Positions 9,710-25,268 are shown, counted from the stretch's first letter. The stretch: 64,000 nt of DNA from a bacterium (GCA_030426085.1 JAUHYW010000023.1:54575-118574), one strand, 5' to 3'. Numbers and translations are program-made. Notes: generated by a model from the letters alone, not told the origin.

Positions 9710-10294
9710 TCAGAGCGACACCCCCACGGTCAGCCGCGCGGCCAGCCCGAAGAGGTCGGCCTGCTCGGCGAAGTCGTACGACCGGAAGTCATCCTGCGCG
9801 CTGCCCCACAGCGGCAGGCCATAGCTGGCGAGCAGGCGCAGGTTCACCCCGATCTCCGGCCCCCAGTAGATGTATTCGACCCCGGCGTGCACATCGAGCA
9901 CGAGGCCCGAGATGTCGCCCGCGCAGTATCCGTCGCCGCAGAACCACTCGCTGTCGATGTACTCGAGCCCGGCCAGGGTCGGCAGCCGGAGCGTCGATCC
10001 CACGCCGCGGGCGTTGCGCCCGTCGTAGGGGGTCCAGGGGATGCCACCCATAGCGAAGGCCCGGGCGCCGCTGCTCAGCAACCAGTGGCCCCAGGCGCCG
10101 CCGATGTCGAGCTCGACGCCGTCGTGGACCCAGCCCAGCTCGGCGCCGACCACCTGGAAGCCGACCGGCACCTGCGCGCCGAGGTAGGGGATCTGGATGC
10201 GCAGGTGGATCTCATCGTCCCCCGGCTCGCTCCCGGCGGCGGGCGCGGCGACGAGCAGGGCGAGGGCAGCGAAGAGCGCGGGCGCGGGCTTCAT
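9710..10294 (-). CDS. Outer-membrane beta-barrel-like protein
   Basis: 194 residues with a clear signal peptide (MKPAPALFAALALLVAAPA). The start at 10294 was chosen because the ATG is preceded by GAGAGGA at good spacing and begins the signal peptide; the frame is open further upstream. The mature protein is rich in aromatic residues and Gly in alternating strands and ends in VGVSL, consistent with a small barrel. Divergent from the VIT/vWA gene at 10532. Function unknown. Confidence 0.7.
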   Translation of the reverse strand: MKPAPALFAALALLVAAPAAGSEPGDDEIHLRIQIPYLGAQVPVGFQVVGAELGWVHDGVELDIGGAWGHWLLSSGARAFAMGGIPWTPYDGRNARGVGSTLRLPTLAGLEYIDSEWFCGDGYCAGDISGLVLDVHAGVEYIYWGPEIGVNLRLLASYGLPLWGSAQDDFRSYDFAEQADLFGLAARLTVGVSL

Positions 10295-10531
10295 CTCGGC
10301 GTCCTCTCGGGGGCCCGTTTCGATCGGGCCGTCGGCAGCACGGCTGCCCGGCTTCGCAAACGGCATGCCGCCCAGGCAGCCGATGCCATCGCAGACGGGG
10401 TCACCATCCGGTGACGGTTGCCACCGGCCCCCGTCCCGACGCCGCGCCGCGTTTTATTCACCGCCGACAGATCCAATCCTCCCCGATCGCGTAGGGCTGT
10501 GGCACTCTCGCTCACGAGGAGGACCCCCACC

Positions 10532-13500
10532 ATGCATCGAACGCGCACCCCGCTCTCACTCGCGGCCCTGTGCCTGATGGCCTTCGGCCTCATGGCCCCC
10601 GCCCTCGCCCAGAACCCGGCCAAGGTCGCCGCCGGCCCCACCGAAGCCCCGTTCAGCCTCACCGCCGCCGACGGCACCGGGCTGGCCCTCGTCGGCCTCG
10701 ACGCCCGGGCGGTCATCGACGGCCCGCTCGCCTTCACCGAGCTGCGGCTCGTCTTCGAGAACCCCAACAACCGCACGATCGAAGGGCACTTCAAGGTGAC
10801 GATGCCCGACGACGCCGCGATCTCGCGCTTCGCGATGAAGATCCGCGGCGCGTGGATGGAGGGCGAGGTCGTCGAGAAGCAGGCCGCCCGCCGGGCCTAC
10901 GAGGACGCCCTGCACCGGCGCCAGGATCCGGCGCTGCTCGAGCAGGACGGGGGCAACATCTTCCGGGCGCGGGTCTTCCCCATCCAGGGGCGCGAGCGCA
11001 AAGAGCTCATCATCGCCTGGTCCCACGAGCTGACGACGGCCGGCGAGGCCTACCGGCTGCCGCTCGCCGGGCTGCCGTCCATCGAGTCGATGAAGCTCAC
11101 CGCGCTGACCTCGGCCGCCACCGCCGGCGGGCCGAAGACCTCCCTCGGCGGCCAGAACAGCCGCTACCAGATCACCACCGTCGAGAAGCAGAACTTCACC
11201 CCCGACCAGGACTGGGTCGTCTACGGGGGCGACATCCCCGCCAGCGGCGACGCGCTGCGCAACGGCGAGCTGGCGGTGGTGCGCTTCACCGCGCCTCCGG
11301 CCAGCGGCGACGTGGGGCTGACCGGGGCGGTGATCCTGTTCGACACCTCGGCTTCGCGGGCCATCGGCTTCGACGCCCGCCTCGCCGGGCTGAAGGCCCT
11401 GGTGGCGAAGCTGCCCGACATCGGCATCCAAAGCGTCACCGTCATCGCCTTCGACCAGTTCAGCGAGCGCATCTACGAGGGCGCCCCGGCCGGCTTCGGC
11501 CAGAAGCACATCGACCGGCTGAAAGAGCGCGGCGCCCTGGGCGCGAGCAGCTTGCAGGTCGGCCTCGAGGCGGCGGCGTTCACCGAGGGCGCCGGGCGGC
11601 GGCTGATCATCGTCGGCGACGGCGTCGTGACCGCCGGCGAGACCGAGCGGGACGCGCTCAAGACGCAGGCGGCGGCGCTGACCGGGCGGGGCATCACCCG
11701 CATCGACGCCATCGTCGACACCTCGGCCCGGGACGGCGCGCTGCTCGAGCAGCTCGTGACCGCCGACGGGCTGATGCCGGGCAAGGTGATCGAGGGCCGC
11801 AACCCGATCGAGCAGCAGCTCGATCGGCTGCGCAAGCTGGCCCTGGCCGACGTGCAGATCGCCGTCGACGGCGCCAAGTGGATCTGGCCCGAGCGGGTGC
11901 GCGGCCTTCAGGGCGGCGACGCGGTGCTGGCCTTCGTCGAGCTGCCCGCCGGGGCCCCGCTGCGGGTGAAGCTGTCGGGCGGCGTCGATCGGGTGGTCGA
12001 GCCGGCGACGCGTCAGGCCGAGCAGCCCCTGCTCGAGCGGGCGTGGGTCAAGGCCCGCATCGAGCGGCTGGAGAATCTGCGGGCCAAGAGCGATCCCGAT
12101 CTCAAGGAGGCCCTCAAGCAGCAGATCATCACCCTCTCGACCCGCCACCGGGTGCTGTCGACCTACACCGCGCTGGTGGTGCTCGAGACAGAGAACGACT
12201 ACCGGCGCTTCGGCATCGCCCGCAACGCGCTGGCCGACATCCTGACCGTGGGGCCGACCGGGCTCGAGGTGATGCAGCGCAAGGGGCAGGCGCTGGCGGT
12301 GGCCACGCCCCCGCCTCCGCCGCCCCGGCGGGTGAGGGACCGCAACCGGCGGGCCGAGCGCGAGCGGCGGGACGCGCGGCCCCGGGCCAAGCGGCGCTCG
12401 CGGGCCCCGGGGGCGCCGAGCGGAGGCGCGCCCGAGGCGGATGATTCGATCGCGATGGACAGCCTCGACGAGGGCGCGCTGGCGGACAAGGACGCCGAGT
12501 CGGGCGGGGACGGCTTCGCCGGGGGGGCGCCGGCCACCGCCACCGCCACCCCCGCGCCGCCGCCGACCGAGGCCGCCGCGCCGGAGCCGGAGATGGCCCG
12601 CGCGTCCGCCGCGCCGATGGACGAGGCCAAGTCCGAGGAGGCCCCCCGCCGGGCCCGCCGCATGCGCCCCCGCCCCCGCCCGTCGAGCGGCGTGGCCGTC
12701 GCCGCCGAGGAGGCCGAGGCCCGCCCCGATCCGTTCCCCGCCCGCCAGCCGGTGCAGGTGGCGAAGCCCACCGGTGAGAGCCAGGGCCGCCGCGAGCTGC
12801 GCGAGATCGAGAAGGGCCGCCCGGCGCTGACCGGCGAGATGGCGCAGATCGACAAGGCCCTGGCCCGGGGCAAGGTGAAGCGGGCGCTGAAGTCGGCCCG
12901 GGCGTGGCGGGCGAAGGACGCCACCGATCTGCTGGCCCTCGTCGCGCTGGGTCGCAGCTATGCGATGGCTGGCAACGGCATCGAGGCCGCGCGGGCCTTC
13001 GGCAGCGTCGTCGACCTCTACCCCTCGCGGGCCGATATGCGCCGCTTCGCCGGCAACTGGCTGGAGCGCCTGGGCCGGGTGGGCCTCGAGATGGCCGCCG
13101 ACACCTACCGCAAGGCGCTGGCCCAGCGGCCGGACCACCCCTCGATCTACCACCTGCTCGGCCTGACCCTGGCCCGCCTGGGGCAGTACGACGAGGCGAT
13201 GCGGGTGGTGCTCGACGGCATCACCGCCCGCCGGGTGAACGGCCGGTTCGCCGAGGTCGAGCGCATCCTGGCCGAAGACGCCCAGATCATCGGCGCGGTG
13301 TGGGCTGCCGCCGAGCCCGCCCGCCGGGACGAGATCCGGAGCCGGCTGGCGTCGAAGAGCCTGAAGATCGACGGCCGGGCGACCACCCGCTTCGTGCTGA
13401 CCTGGGAGACCGACGCCAACGACGTCGACTTCCACATCTTCGATGAGGACTACAACCACGCGTTCTACAGCCGGCGCGGGCTGGCCACCGGGGGCAACCT

Positions 13501-13777
13501 GTACGCCGACATCACCACCGGCTATGGCCCGGAGTGCTTCACCATCTACGACGCCGACGCCTTCCCCTACCGGCTCAAGGCCCACTACTACAGCCGGGGG
13601 CCGATGGGTCACGGCGCGGGCAAGGTCCAGATCATCCGCCACGACGGCAAGGGCGGCCTGGGCGTCGAGGATCGCCCGTTCGTCATCATGCAGGACGGGG
13701 CCTACGTCGACCTGGGCAAGGTCACCGCCAAGGACGCCAAGCCGGGCAAGCCGGGCGCGGTGCAGATCGCGAAGTAG
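10532..13777 (+). CDS. Secreted VIT + vWA protein with TPR and DUF2135 domains
   Basis: 1,081 residues. Signal peptide ending ALAQ, then a VIT domain (~25-165, with VVEKQAARRAYEDALHRR), then a vWA domain (~260-440) that keeps the MIDAS motif DTSAS. A long Pro/Ala/Arg-rich disordered linker (~590-760) follows, then TPR-like helices (~780-940) and a C-terminal YfaP/DUF2135-like domain (~965-1075, LTWETDANDVDFHIFDED). VIT-vWA proteins are known as metal-dependent adhesion scaffolds. The TPR and DUF2135 parts suggest assembly of an envelope complex. The ATG has a strong GAGGAGGA ribosome site. Family roles are inferred. Confidence 0.85.
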   Translation: MHRTRTPLSLAALCLMAFGLMAPALAQNPAKVAAGPTEAPFSLTAADGTGLALVGLDARAVIDGPLAFTELRLVFENPNNRTIEGHFKVTMPDDAAISRFAMKIRGAWMEGEVVEKQAARRAYEDALHRRQDPALLEQDGGNIFRARVFPIQGRERKELIIAWSHELTTAGEAYRLPLAGLPSIESMKLTALTSAATAGGPKTSLGGQNSRYQITTVEKQNFTPDQDWVVYGGDIPASGDALRNGELAVVRFTAPPASGDVGLTGAVILFDTSASRAIGFDARLAGLKALVAKLPDIGIQSVTVIAFDQFSERIYEGAPAGFGQKHIDRLKERGALGASSLQVGLEAAAFTEGAGRRLIIVGDGVVTAGETERDALKTQAAALTGRGITRIDAIVDTSARDGALLEQLVTADGLMPGKVIEGRNPIEQQLDRLRKLALADVQIAVDGAKWIWPERVRGLQGGDAVLAFVELPAGAPLRVKLSGGVDRVVEPATRQAEQPLLERAWVKARIERLENLRAKSDPDLKEALKQQIITLSTRHRVLSTYTALVVLETENDYRRFGIARNALADILTVGPTGLEVMQRKGQALAVATPPPPPPRRVRDRNRRAERERRDARPRAKRRSRAPGAPSGGAPEADDSIAMDSLDEGALADKDAESGGDGFAGGAPATATATPAPPPTEAAAPEPEMARASAAPMDEAKSEEAPRRARRMRPRPRPSSGVAVAAEEAEARPDPFPARQPVQVAKPTGESQGRRELREIEKGRPALTGEMAQIDKALARGKVKRALKSARAWRAKDATDLLALVALGRSYAMAGNGIEAARAFGSVVDLYPSRADMRRFAGNWLERLGRVGLEMAADTYRKALAQRPDHPSIYHLLGLTLARLGQYDEAMRVVLDGITARRVNGRFAEVERILAEDAQIIGAVWAAAEPARRDEIRSRLASKSLKIDGRATTRFVLTWETDANDVDFHIFDEDYNHAFYSRRGLATGGNLYADITTGYGPECFTIYDADAFPYRLKAHYYSRGPMGHGAGKVQIIRHDGKGGLGVEDRPFVIMQDGAYVDLGKVTAKDAKPGKPGAVQIAK

Positions 13778-13836
13778 CACGGGCTTGCCCGATGAGCGCG
13801 GTCGAGGGATAAGGGCTCCATGCGGCGAGGAGCCCG

Positions 13837-16740
13837 ATGACCATGACGCTCGACGAGGCGCTGCGGCGAACGGCAGAGGCGGTGCGGGGGTCGGATGCCG
13901 ATCGGGCGGTGATTCGGGAGGCGATGCGCCGGATTCAGGCGGCCGCATCCCAGCGCCTGCCCGGAGCCCGATTCGCCTCGGTTGGCGATACCCGTCGGGT
14001 GCTCACCCGCCCACTCGGCCCCAGGGCGCGGGTGCTCATCGTCCCTCGAGCCGAAGACATCGAACGACCGCGACTCGTCGCCTTTCTGCGCGAGGCTCTG
14101 GCCCGGCTCGTCTCCACCGAACCCGAAGCGCTGCCAGCAGAAGCATCGACATGGCACGCACATGACATGGTCTCCGGACTCCAGGTACACGTCTGGCTCG
14201 GTCGAGAGGCCCCCGACATCAGCCCCGACGTCTATGATGTCCTCTTCGATGACACCATCAGCCAGTTCAGGTTCGATCGGGTTTCGGCGGACCATCACCG
14301 AGCACGACGGTTCTTCGGCGAGCGCCACGACACGGTCTATCTACTGTTGCACGCGCTCACCGTCGCCGGAATGCCAGAATGCGCTGACTCATTCTACTCG
14401 AACCGATGGCGGGGGGAGCCACCCGAGGGTTTGGGCCGGCTGTTTCGGTGGGTGCTCGCTCACATCGCAGACACGACACCCGATATCACGGTCGGCAGCC
14501 TGTTTCCGCAAGCGACCGCGATGATTCGTCGAGCGCGGGGCATGGAGCGGACCCGCGTGATCGCGACGCTCTTCAGACAGACAACCGACCGGGTAGCGCG
14601 CGCGCTCACCCTCGAAGAGCGCGGCCGGCTGCACGAAGCGCACGCCCTGCTCGCCGAACTCTTCGGCCCGAGCTATCCCATCCAGCCCCCCGCCGAGCAT
14701 GTCATCGGCCTGCGCCTGGATGCCTTCCTGCCCGTGCCCGATGCCATCCCCGACGCCCCCCGCCCGGCCCTCGCCTTCGACCTCGACGGCCCGCTCGCCG
14801 AGCCCGACGCGCTCGACCCCGAGGCCTGGCAGCGCCTCGGCGACCGCGTCGACATCGCCGTCCGCCGCGCCCGCGAAGAAGCCCGCAAGCACCCCCGGGT
14901 CCGGGTCGTGATCGCCGGCTACGCCCCGCACGCGGCCTTCGTCCAGGCCGGCATGACCCTGAGCCGGTGGTGTGGGCGCCACACCCTGGCCAACCCCCGC
15001 CACGGCGATCACGATCGCTGGGATGTCATGGATCTCTCCCGTCCGATCGATCTGGAGAGGCCGGCCTTCCTCGACGCCGCCCGCGGCCTGAGTCGCATCG
15101 AGCCTTCGCTCGAAGTCGGCCGGGTCGCCGTGTTCGTCGGCATGGGGGACCACACCGCGCCGAGCTGGGCCATCGACGACTACTTCGCCGAGCGGGACGA
15201 GCCGCTGATCGGCCTGATCGAGCTGTGTACCACCCAGACCGTACTCGACGCCGACAACGCATCCGCCGCCGCGCTCGACATCGGGGACGCCCTCCGCCGC
15301 CTGCGGGCGCTCTACCCTCGGGCCTATGGGCTCGCGCTGTTCATCGCCGGCCCGGCGCCGCTGGCGTTCATCGTCGGCCGGGCCATCAACCCCAACGTCT
15401 TCGGCGATGTCTGGACGACGCACTTCGCCAATGGCCGCTATCTGCCGGCGCTCGACCTGCCGTGGCCCGGTCCGCTGCTGCCCGAAGAGCAGGCTCGCCT
15501 GACTCACCTCTCGCTCGACGGATATCGGGGGCTGGGCGACTTCGACCTGGAGTTCGACCCCCGGCTGACGGTGCTCATCGGCGCCAACGGCGCGGGTAAG
15601 ACCAGCGTACTCGACGCGCTGGCGATGTTGCTCGGACGGCTGTTCGACGGGCTGCCGCCCGACCCCACCCATCGCGAGTGGTCGCTGGATGACATCACCG
15701 TCTCGCGCGACCGCCTCGACGGCGCCGCGACCCTCGAGATCGGGCAGTCCTCGCTGAAGCTGCGCCAGGGCCGCGACCTCGACGGCCCCGCTGGAGGCGA
15801 AGCCCCGACCGACACCGTCCGCCGGCTGCGGGCTCAGGTCCGGGCCGAGCCGGACGCGGCGTCGCTGCCCATCGCGGTGTATTACACCACCGCTCGCAGT
15901 CAGGCGGCGAGCGACGCCCCGGGCGAGCCATCCGACGCGCCCCCGTGGCAGCTCCGACTCGAAGCCTATCGCGGCGCGCTGACCGGCCAGCAGACCGGCT
16001 TCGCCGGCTTCTTCCGCTGGTTCAAGGCGCGCGAGGATCTGGAGAACGCCGAGCGGACCCGCGACCCGCAGTATCGCGACCGGCCGCTGTCGGCGGTCCG
16101 CCGGGCGATCGCCGACTTGATGCCCGGGTTCCACGACCCGCGGATCCAGCGGCGGCCGCTGCGCTTCTGCGTCGACAAGGGGTCGACGACGCTGACGAGC
16201 GACCAGCTCTCATCGGGCGAGCGGGGCCTCATCGCGCTCGTCGGCGATCTCGCCCGGCGCCTCGCCGACGCCAACCCCGGCCGACCCGACCCGCTTCACG
16301 GGCCGGGGATCGTGCTCATCGACGAGGTCGAGCTGCACCTGCACCCCGGCTGGCAGAGGCTCGTCCTCCCCGGGCTCTTGCGGGCCTTCCCCGGCTGCCA
16401 GCTCGTCGTCACCAGCCACTCACCGCAGGTCGTGGGGCACGTCGAGGCTGATCAGGTGCGCATCCTGCGTCGCGCGGATGGACGGGTCGAGGTCTCGCAG
16501 CCCGATGGGGCCTACGGGCTCGACGCCAACCGGCTGCTGGAGGATGTCTTCGGCGTGGACCGGCAGCCGGAGGAGATCGGCCGTCGGATACGTGAGCTGT
16601 ACGCCCACCTCGACGCCGGCCGGGTGGACGAGGCGAGAGCGATCTACGATCGGCTCGTCGAGCGCATCGGCATCCCCGACCACCCCGAGCTGGCCCGAGC
16701 CCGGATCTGGCTCGATCGGATGGGACGCGACGGGGCATGA
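13837..16740 (+). CDS. SAVED-like sensor fused to PtuA-like ABC ATPase (Septu-type defence)
   Basis: 967 residues, ribosome site GAGGAG. Three regions are visible. Residues 1-~300 are of unknown type and may be a decayed nucleotidyltransferase fold. Residues ~309-545 resemble a SAVED domain: a Rossmann-like half ending VAVFVGMG, then LALFIAGPAPLAFIVGRAIN and RYLPALDL. Residues ~555-960 are an ABC-type ATPase head of the OLD/PtuA kind, with Walker A GANGAGKTS (582-590), signature LSSGERG (791-797), Walker B IVLIDEVELHLHP (Asp829, Glu830) and H-switch TSHSP (859-863). SAVED domains of CBASS effectors bind cyclic oligonucleotides, and PtuA ATPases partner HNH nuclease PtuB. The ATGA overlap with the HNH gene supports one complex. 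Some codons in the first 800 bases are less GC-biased than those of neighbours. Confidence 0.82.
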   Translation: MTMTLDEALRRTAEAVRGSDADRAVIREAMRRIQAAASQRLPGARFASVGDTRRVLTRPLGPRARVLIVPRAEDIERPRLVAFLREALARLVSTEPEALPAEASTWHAHDMVSGLQVHVWLGREAPDISPDVYDVLFDDTISQFRFDRVSADHHRARRFFGERHDTVYLLLHALTVAGMPECADSFYSNRWRGEPPEGLGRLFRWVLAHIADTTPDITVGSLFPQATAMIRRARGMERTRVIATLFRQTTDRVARALTLEERGRLHEAHALLAELFGPSYPIQPPAEHVIGLRLDAFLPVPDAIPDAPRPALAFDLDGPLAEPDALDPEAWQRLGDRVDIAVRRAREEARKHPRVRVVIAGYAPHAAFVQAGMTLSRWCGRHTLANPRHGDHDRWDVMDLSRPIDLERPAFLDAARGLSRIEPSLEVGRVAVFVGMGDHTAPSWAIDDYFAERDEPLIGLIELCTTQTVLDADNASAAALDIGDALRRLRALYPRAYGLALFIAGPAPLAFIVGRAINPNVFGDVWTTHFANGRYLPALDLPWPGPLLPEEQARLTHLSLDGYRGLGDFDLEFDPRLTVLIGANGAGKTSVLDALAMLLGRLFDGLPPDPTHREWSLDDITVSRDRLDGAATLEIGQSSLKLRQGRDLDGPAGGEAPTDTVRRLRAQVRAEPDAASLPIAVYYTTARSQAASDAPGEPSDAPPWQLRLEAYRGALTGQQTGFAGFFRWFKAREDLENAERTRDPQYRDRPLSAVRRAIADLMPGFHDPRIQRRPLRFCVDKGSTTLTSDQLSSGERGLIALVGDLARRLADANPGRPDPLHGPGIVLIDEVELHLHPGWQRLVLPGLLRAFPGCQLVVTSHSPQVVGHVEADQVRILRRADGRVEVSQPDGAYGLDANRLLEDVFGVDRQPEEIGRRIRELYAHLDAGRVDEARAIYDRLVERIGIPDHPELARARIWLDRMGRDGA

Positions 16741-17420
16741 GGCACATCCAGAAGGGCACAGCGCCGGCGGCCTACGCGGCCTTCGAGGCGGGCGTGCACG
16801 ATCCCCGGACTGCGAGATGGAGACGCCTGCGGCGCTCTCATCGCCCCGCGCTCGATGCCTTGTGGCGCGCCCTGCTCGCTGAGCAGGGGCACGCGTGCGG
16901 CTACTGCGGCGCCCGGGTCGCCCGGCAGCGCGACGAGAGGGCCCCTGACGCGGGTCACATCGAGCATGTCATGCCCAAGGCGGCCCATTGCTTCCCCGAG
17001 CGCAAGTTCGCCTATGACAACCTGATGGTCTCCTGCCAGGGCCGGCTCGTCGGCCGGGCGCCCCGCGAGCCGCGCCACTGCGGGGCAGCCAAGGGCGACT
17101 GGCCGGCGCCGACGACGGTGGACGACTTCGTCTCGCCGCTCGACCCGGAGGTGGCGGGGGCGTTCCACTACACGCTCGATGGCCGGGTGGAGGCGGCGGC
17201 CGGGCCACGGGCCGACGCGGCGGCCGAGACCATCGAGCGGCTGAAGCTGAACCAGCCGCGGCTGGTCGCCAACCGCCGGGCCGCGCTCGACACGTGGGCC
17301 GACCGGATCGAACGCGGCGGCGACGCGCTGCCGACGCCTGCGCCCGACACGCCGGTCGAGCCATACTTCGCCGCGCTCGTCGGCGTGCTGGGCCGCTTCG
17401 GCTTTCTGCCGCCACCCTGA
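16737..17420 (+). CDS. PtuB-like HNH endonuclease
   Basis: 227 residues, with the start ATG overlapping the ATPase stop (ATGA). It carries a treble-clef HNH core of the kind found in Septu PtuB and retron-associated nucleases (TIGR02646-like): a CGYC zinc knuckle at 54-57, catalytic region GHIEHVMPK (His74, His77), then NLMVSC near 97-102 and a later RHCG. The predicted role is cutting nucleic acid once the ATPase partner is activated by a phage cue. All expected metal-binding residues seem present, so it is probably active. The downstream gene is convergent, so the cassette is exactly two genes. Confidence 0.85.
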   Translation: MRHIQKGTAPAAYAAFEAGVHDPRTARWRRLRRSHRPALDALWRALLAEQGHACGYCGARVARQRDERAPDAGHIEHVMPKAAHCFPERKFAYDNLMVSCQGRLVGRAPREPRHCGAAKGDWPAPTTVDDFVSPLDPEVAGAFHYTLDGRVEAAAGPRADAAAETIERLKLNQPRLVANRRAALDTWADRIERGGDALPTPAPDTPVEPYFAALVGVLGRFGFLPPP

Positions 17421-17434
17421 GTCCACCGCGGCGC

Positions 17435-18475
17435 TCAGCCCGCGCCCTCCGGCGCCTCGGACATGTCGTCGCCGAGGATGCCCTTCACGTACAGCTCGCG
17501 CACGAGCACCATCACCACCACCGCCAGCGGCACCGCCAGCATCACCCCCACCGGGCCCGCCGCGAAGCCGATCACCGTCTGCGAGCCGATGACCAGCGCC
17601 GCGGGCAGCAACACCGTGCGCTGCTGGATGAGCGGGGTGATGACGTAGCTCTCGAGCACCTGCACCACCGCGTAGAGCGCGAGCACCGCCAGCGCGAGGC
17701 TGCCCGACTCGACCCAGGCGAAGAGCAGCGGCGGGGCGAGGGCGAGCAGGGGGCCGACGAAGGGCACGAAGCACAGCAAGCCGGTCAGCGCGCCCAGGGT
17801 CCACGGCAGCGGCACCCCGAGCAGCGCCAGCCCCACCGCCGAGCCGACCCCGACGATGGCCATCGACGCCAGCCGGCCCACCAGCCACCAGCCGAGGCTG
17901 CTCGACAGCGCGTCGAGCACCTCGCCGGCCCGCTCGCGGTGGTCCTGCGGCACGAGGTGCAGCGCGCCCCGGGCGTAGCGGGCGGGGGACAGCGCGAGGT
18001 AGACCCCGACGATCAGCACGACCGCGAGGTTGGCGAGCGCGCCGAAGGCCGTGCCCATGATGGCCGAGAGCGAGTCGCGGATCTGCTGGGCGGTGAGCGT
18101 CTCGCCGCCGTTGATGGGCTTCTCGGGCAGGTACTGGCCCACGCCGCTGCCGCGCAGCTTCTCCCAGGCGCCGGCGGCGGCGTCGGGCACCCGCTCGGCG
18201 ACGTCGGCGACGCGCTCGGCGACGACCGGCGCGGCGAAGATCCCCAGCAGCGCGGCCGCCGCGACGAAGACGAGCAGCACCAGGCCCACCGAGAGGCGGG
18301 CGCTGAGCGGCGTGTAGCGGTCGGCGAGATCGGCCAGCCCCCGCAGGAAGACGGCCAGCAGGACGGCGCCGAAGAAGAGCATCACCACCGAGAAGCCCCG
18401 CACGACGGCCAGCCCGAGGGCCAGCGCGAACAGGGCGATGGTGGAGGCGATCAGCGCCCGCGAGGCGAAGCGCAT
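17435..18475 (-). CDS. AI-2E family transporter (PF01594 permease)
   Basis: 346 residues with about eight TM helices in the AI-2E layout: two N-terminal helices, a hydrophilic loop (~95-150), then the conserved core with LLCFVPFVGPLLALAPP and the C-terminal block SYVITPLIQQRTVLLPAALV followed by GPVGVMLAVPLAVVVMVLV. Members of this superfamily include exporters of signalling molecules and Na+/H+ antiporters, so the substrate is uncertain. It ends 14 nt from the convergent HNH gene. Confidence 0.88.
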   Translation of the reverse strand: MRFASRALIASTIALFALALGLAVVRGFSVVMLFFGAVLLAVFLRGLADLADRYTPLSARLSVGLVLLVFVAAAALLGIFAAPVVAERVADVAERVPDAAAGAWEKLRGSGVGQYLPEKPINGGETLTAQQIRDSLSAIMGTAFGALANLAVVLIVGVYLALSPARYARGALHLVPQDHRERAGEVLDALSSSLGWWLVGRLASMAIVGVGSAVGLALLGVPLPWTLGALTGLLCFVPFVGPLLALAPPLLFAWVESGSLALAVLALYAVVQVLESYVITPLIQQRTVLLPAALVIGSQTVIGFAAGPVGVMLAVPLAVVVMVLVRELYVKGILGDDMSEAPEGAG

Positions 18476-18613
18476 CGGTGAGGTGGGTTCGGGCTGGGAG
18501 ATGGCGGCCCCCGGTCATGGCAGATGAGCGGGGCCACCGCGCGGGCCCCGTCATGAGAGGCGCCCGCCGGGCGGGTTGTCACAGCCCGGGTACGGGACCC
18601 GGGCCGGCGGCTG

Positions 18614-24628
<6,015 letters not shown>

Positions 24629-24987
24629 CGAGATGTCCCCTTTTGCAGAAGCGGCGGCCCCTCCCCCAGCGGCCCCCCTCGAGCCGCGGGCGGCGTGCTG
24701 TTCACCGGGCCGCTCTGTAGCAAAAAACTACACCCGGATCGGGGCAGGGTCATCTTCTTTCTCCCCGCCCGAGGGGATCCCGCCACCATCCTGGGCCGTC
24801 GGGGCGGGGTCGATCCGGACGTCGGCGGGGCCCTCCGAGGCGAAACGCCCCGTCATGATGACTCACGCCCTGGGGCGAGCGGGCGCCGGAACGTCGGCCT
24901 CGTGCCATTCCGACCGCTGAGCGGTTCGTGGCACGCGCCTTGCTCTACCGAGAGCCCGTACAGACAACCCGATCCCCCGGAGGACAT
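24629..24987. other. Divergent intergenic region with promoters
   Basis: About 360 nt without a gene, between the minus-strand MopE/OmpA gene and the plus-strand DUF1328 gene. It is less GC-rich around 24,716-24,732, where a short inverted repeat TGTAG-CAAAAAA-CTACA occurs; this could be an operator or part of the promoter of the giant gene. Its right end carries the sigma-54-like element listed separately. No further coding potential was seen. Confidence 0.5.
24929..24944 (+). promoter_or_regulatory. Sigma-54 (-24/-12) promoter
   Basis: TGGCACGCGCCTTGCT matches the RpoN consensus TGGCAC-N5-TTGCT exactly, with GG and GC separated by 10 nt. It lies 44 nt before the DUF1328 ATG, giving room for a leader and the GGAGGA ribosome site. 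Myxococcota use many RpoN promoters with enhancer-binding proteins. No enhancer-binding gene is visible nearby. Confidence 0.55.
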
Positions 24988-25164
24988 ATGCTCAAGTGGG
25001 CCCTCATCTTCTTCATCGTCGCCCTCGTCGCCAGCGGTCTCGGCTTCACCGGCGTGGCCGGCGCCGCGGCGGGCATCGCCCAGGTGCTCGCCTTCATCGC
25101 GATCGCGCTCTTCGTGATCTTCCTCGCCATCGGCGTCTTCGGCGCCAAGAAGCTCGCCGACTGA
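24988..25164 (+). CDS. DUF1328 small membrane protein (YtjA-like)
   Basis: 58 residues, almost entirely two TM helices ([18 protein letters not shown] and [18 protein letters not shown]) ending in GAKKLAD. This is the typical size and layout of DUF1328, which is often stress- or starvation-induced in Proteobacteria. The ATG follows a good ribosome site (CCGGAGGACAT). The upstream element suggests RpoN-dependent expression. Biochemical role unknown. Confidence 0.88.
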   Translation: MLKWALIFFIVALVASGLGFTGVAGAAAGIAQVLAFIAIALFVIFLAIGVFGAKKLAD

Positions 25165-25268
25165 CACCCCGCGGCCACCGCTTTACTTCGGGTGCCATCC
25201 GGGTTACCTGATGGCGGTGGCCGACTCTCCCCTCCCCCGCCGCGCCCCGCGCGCGCACCGGACTCACC

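Noticed and set aside
10556..13948. 1,130-codon minus-strand frame opposite the VIT/vWA gene
   Set aside because: Composition is typical of an antisense shadow in high-GC DNA (Gly/Arg/Pro/Leu-rich), and the plus strand encodes clear VIT, vWA and DUF2135 domains.
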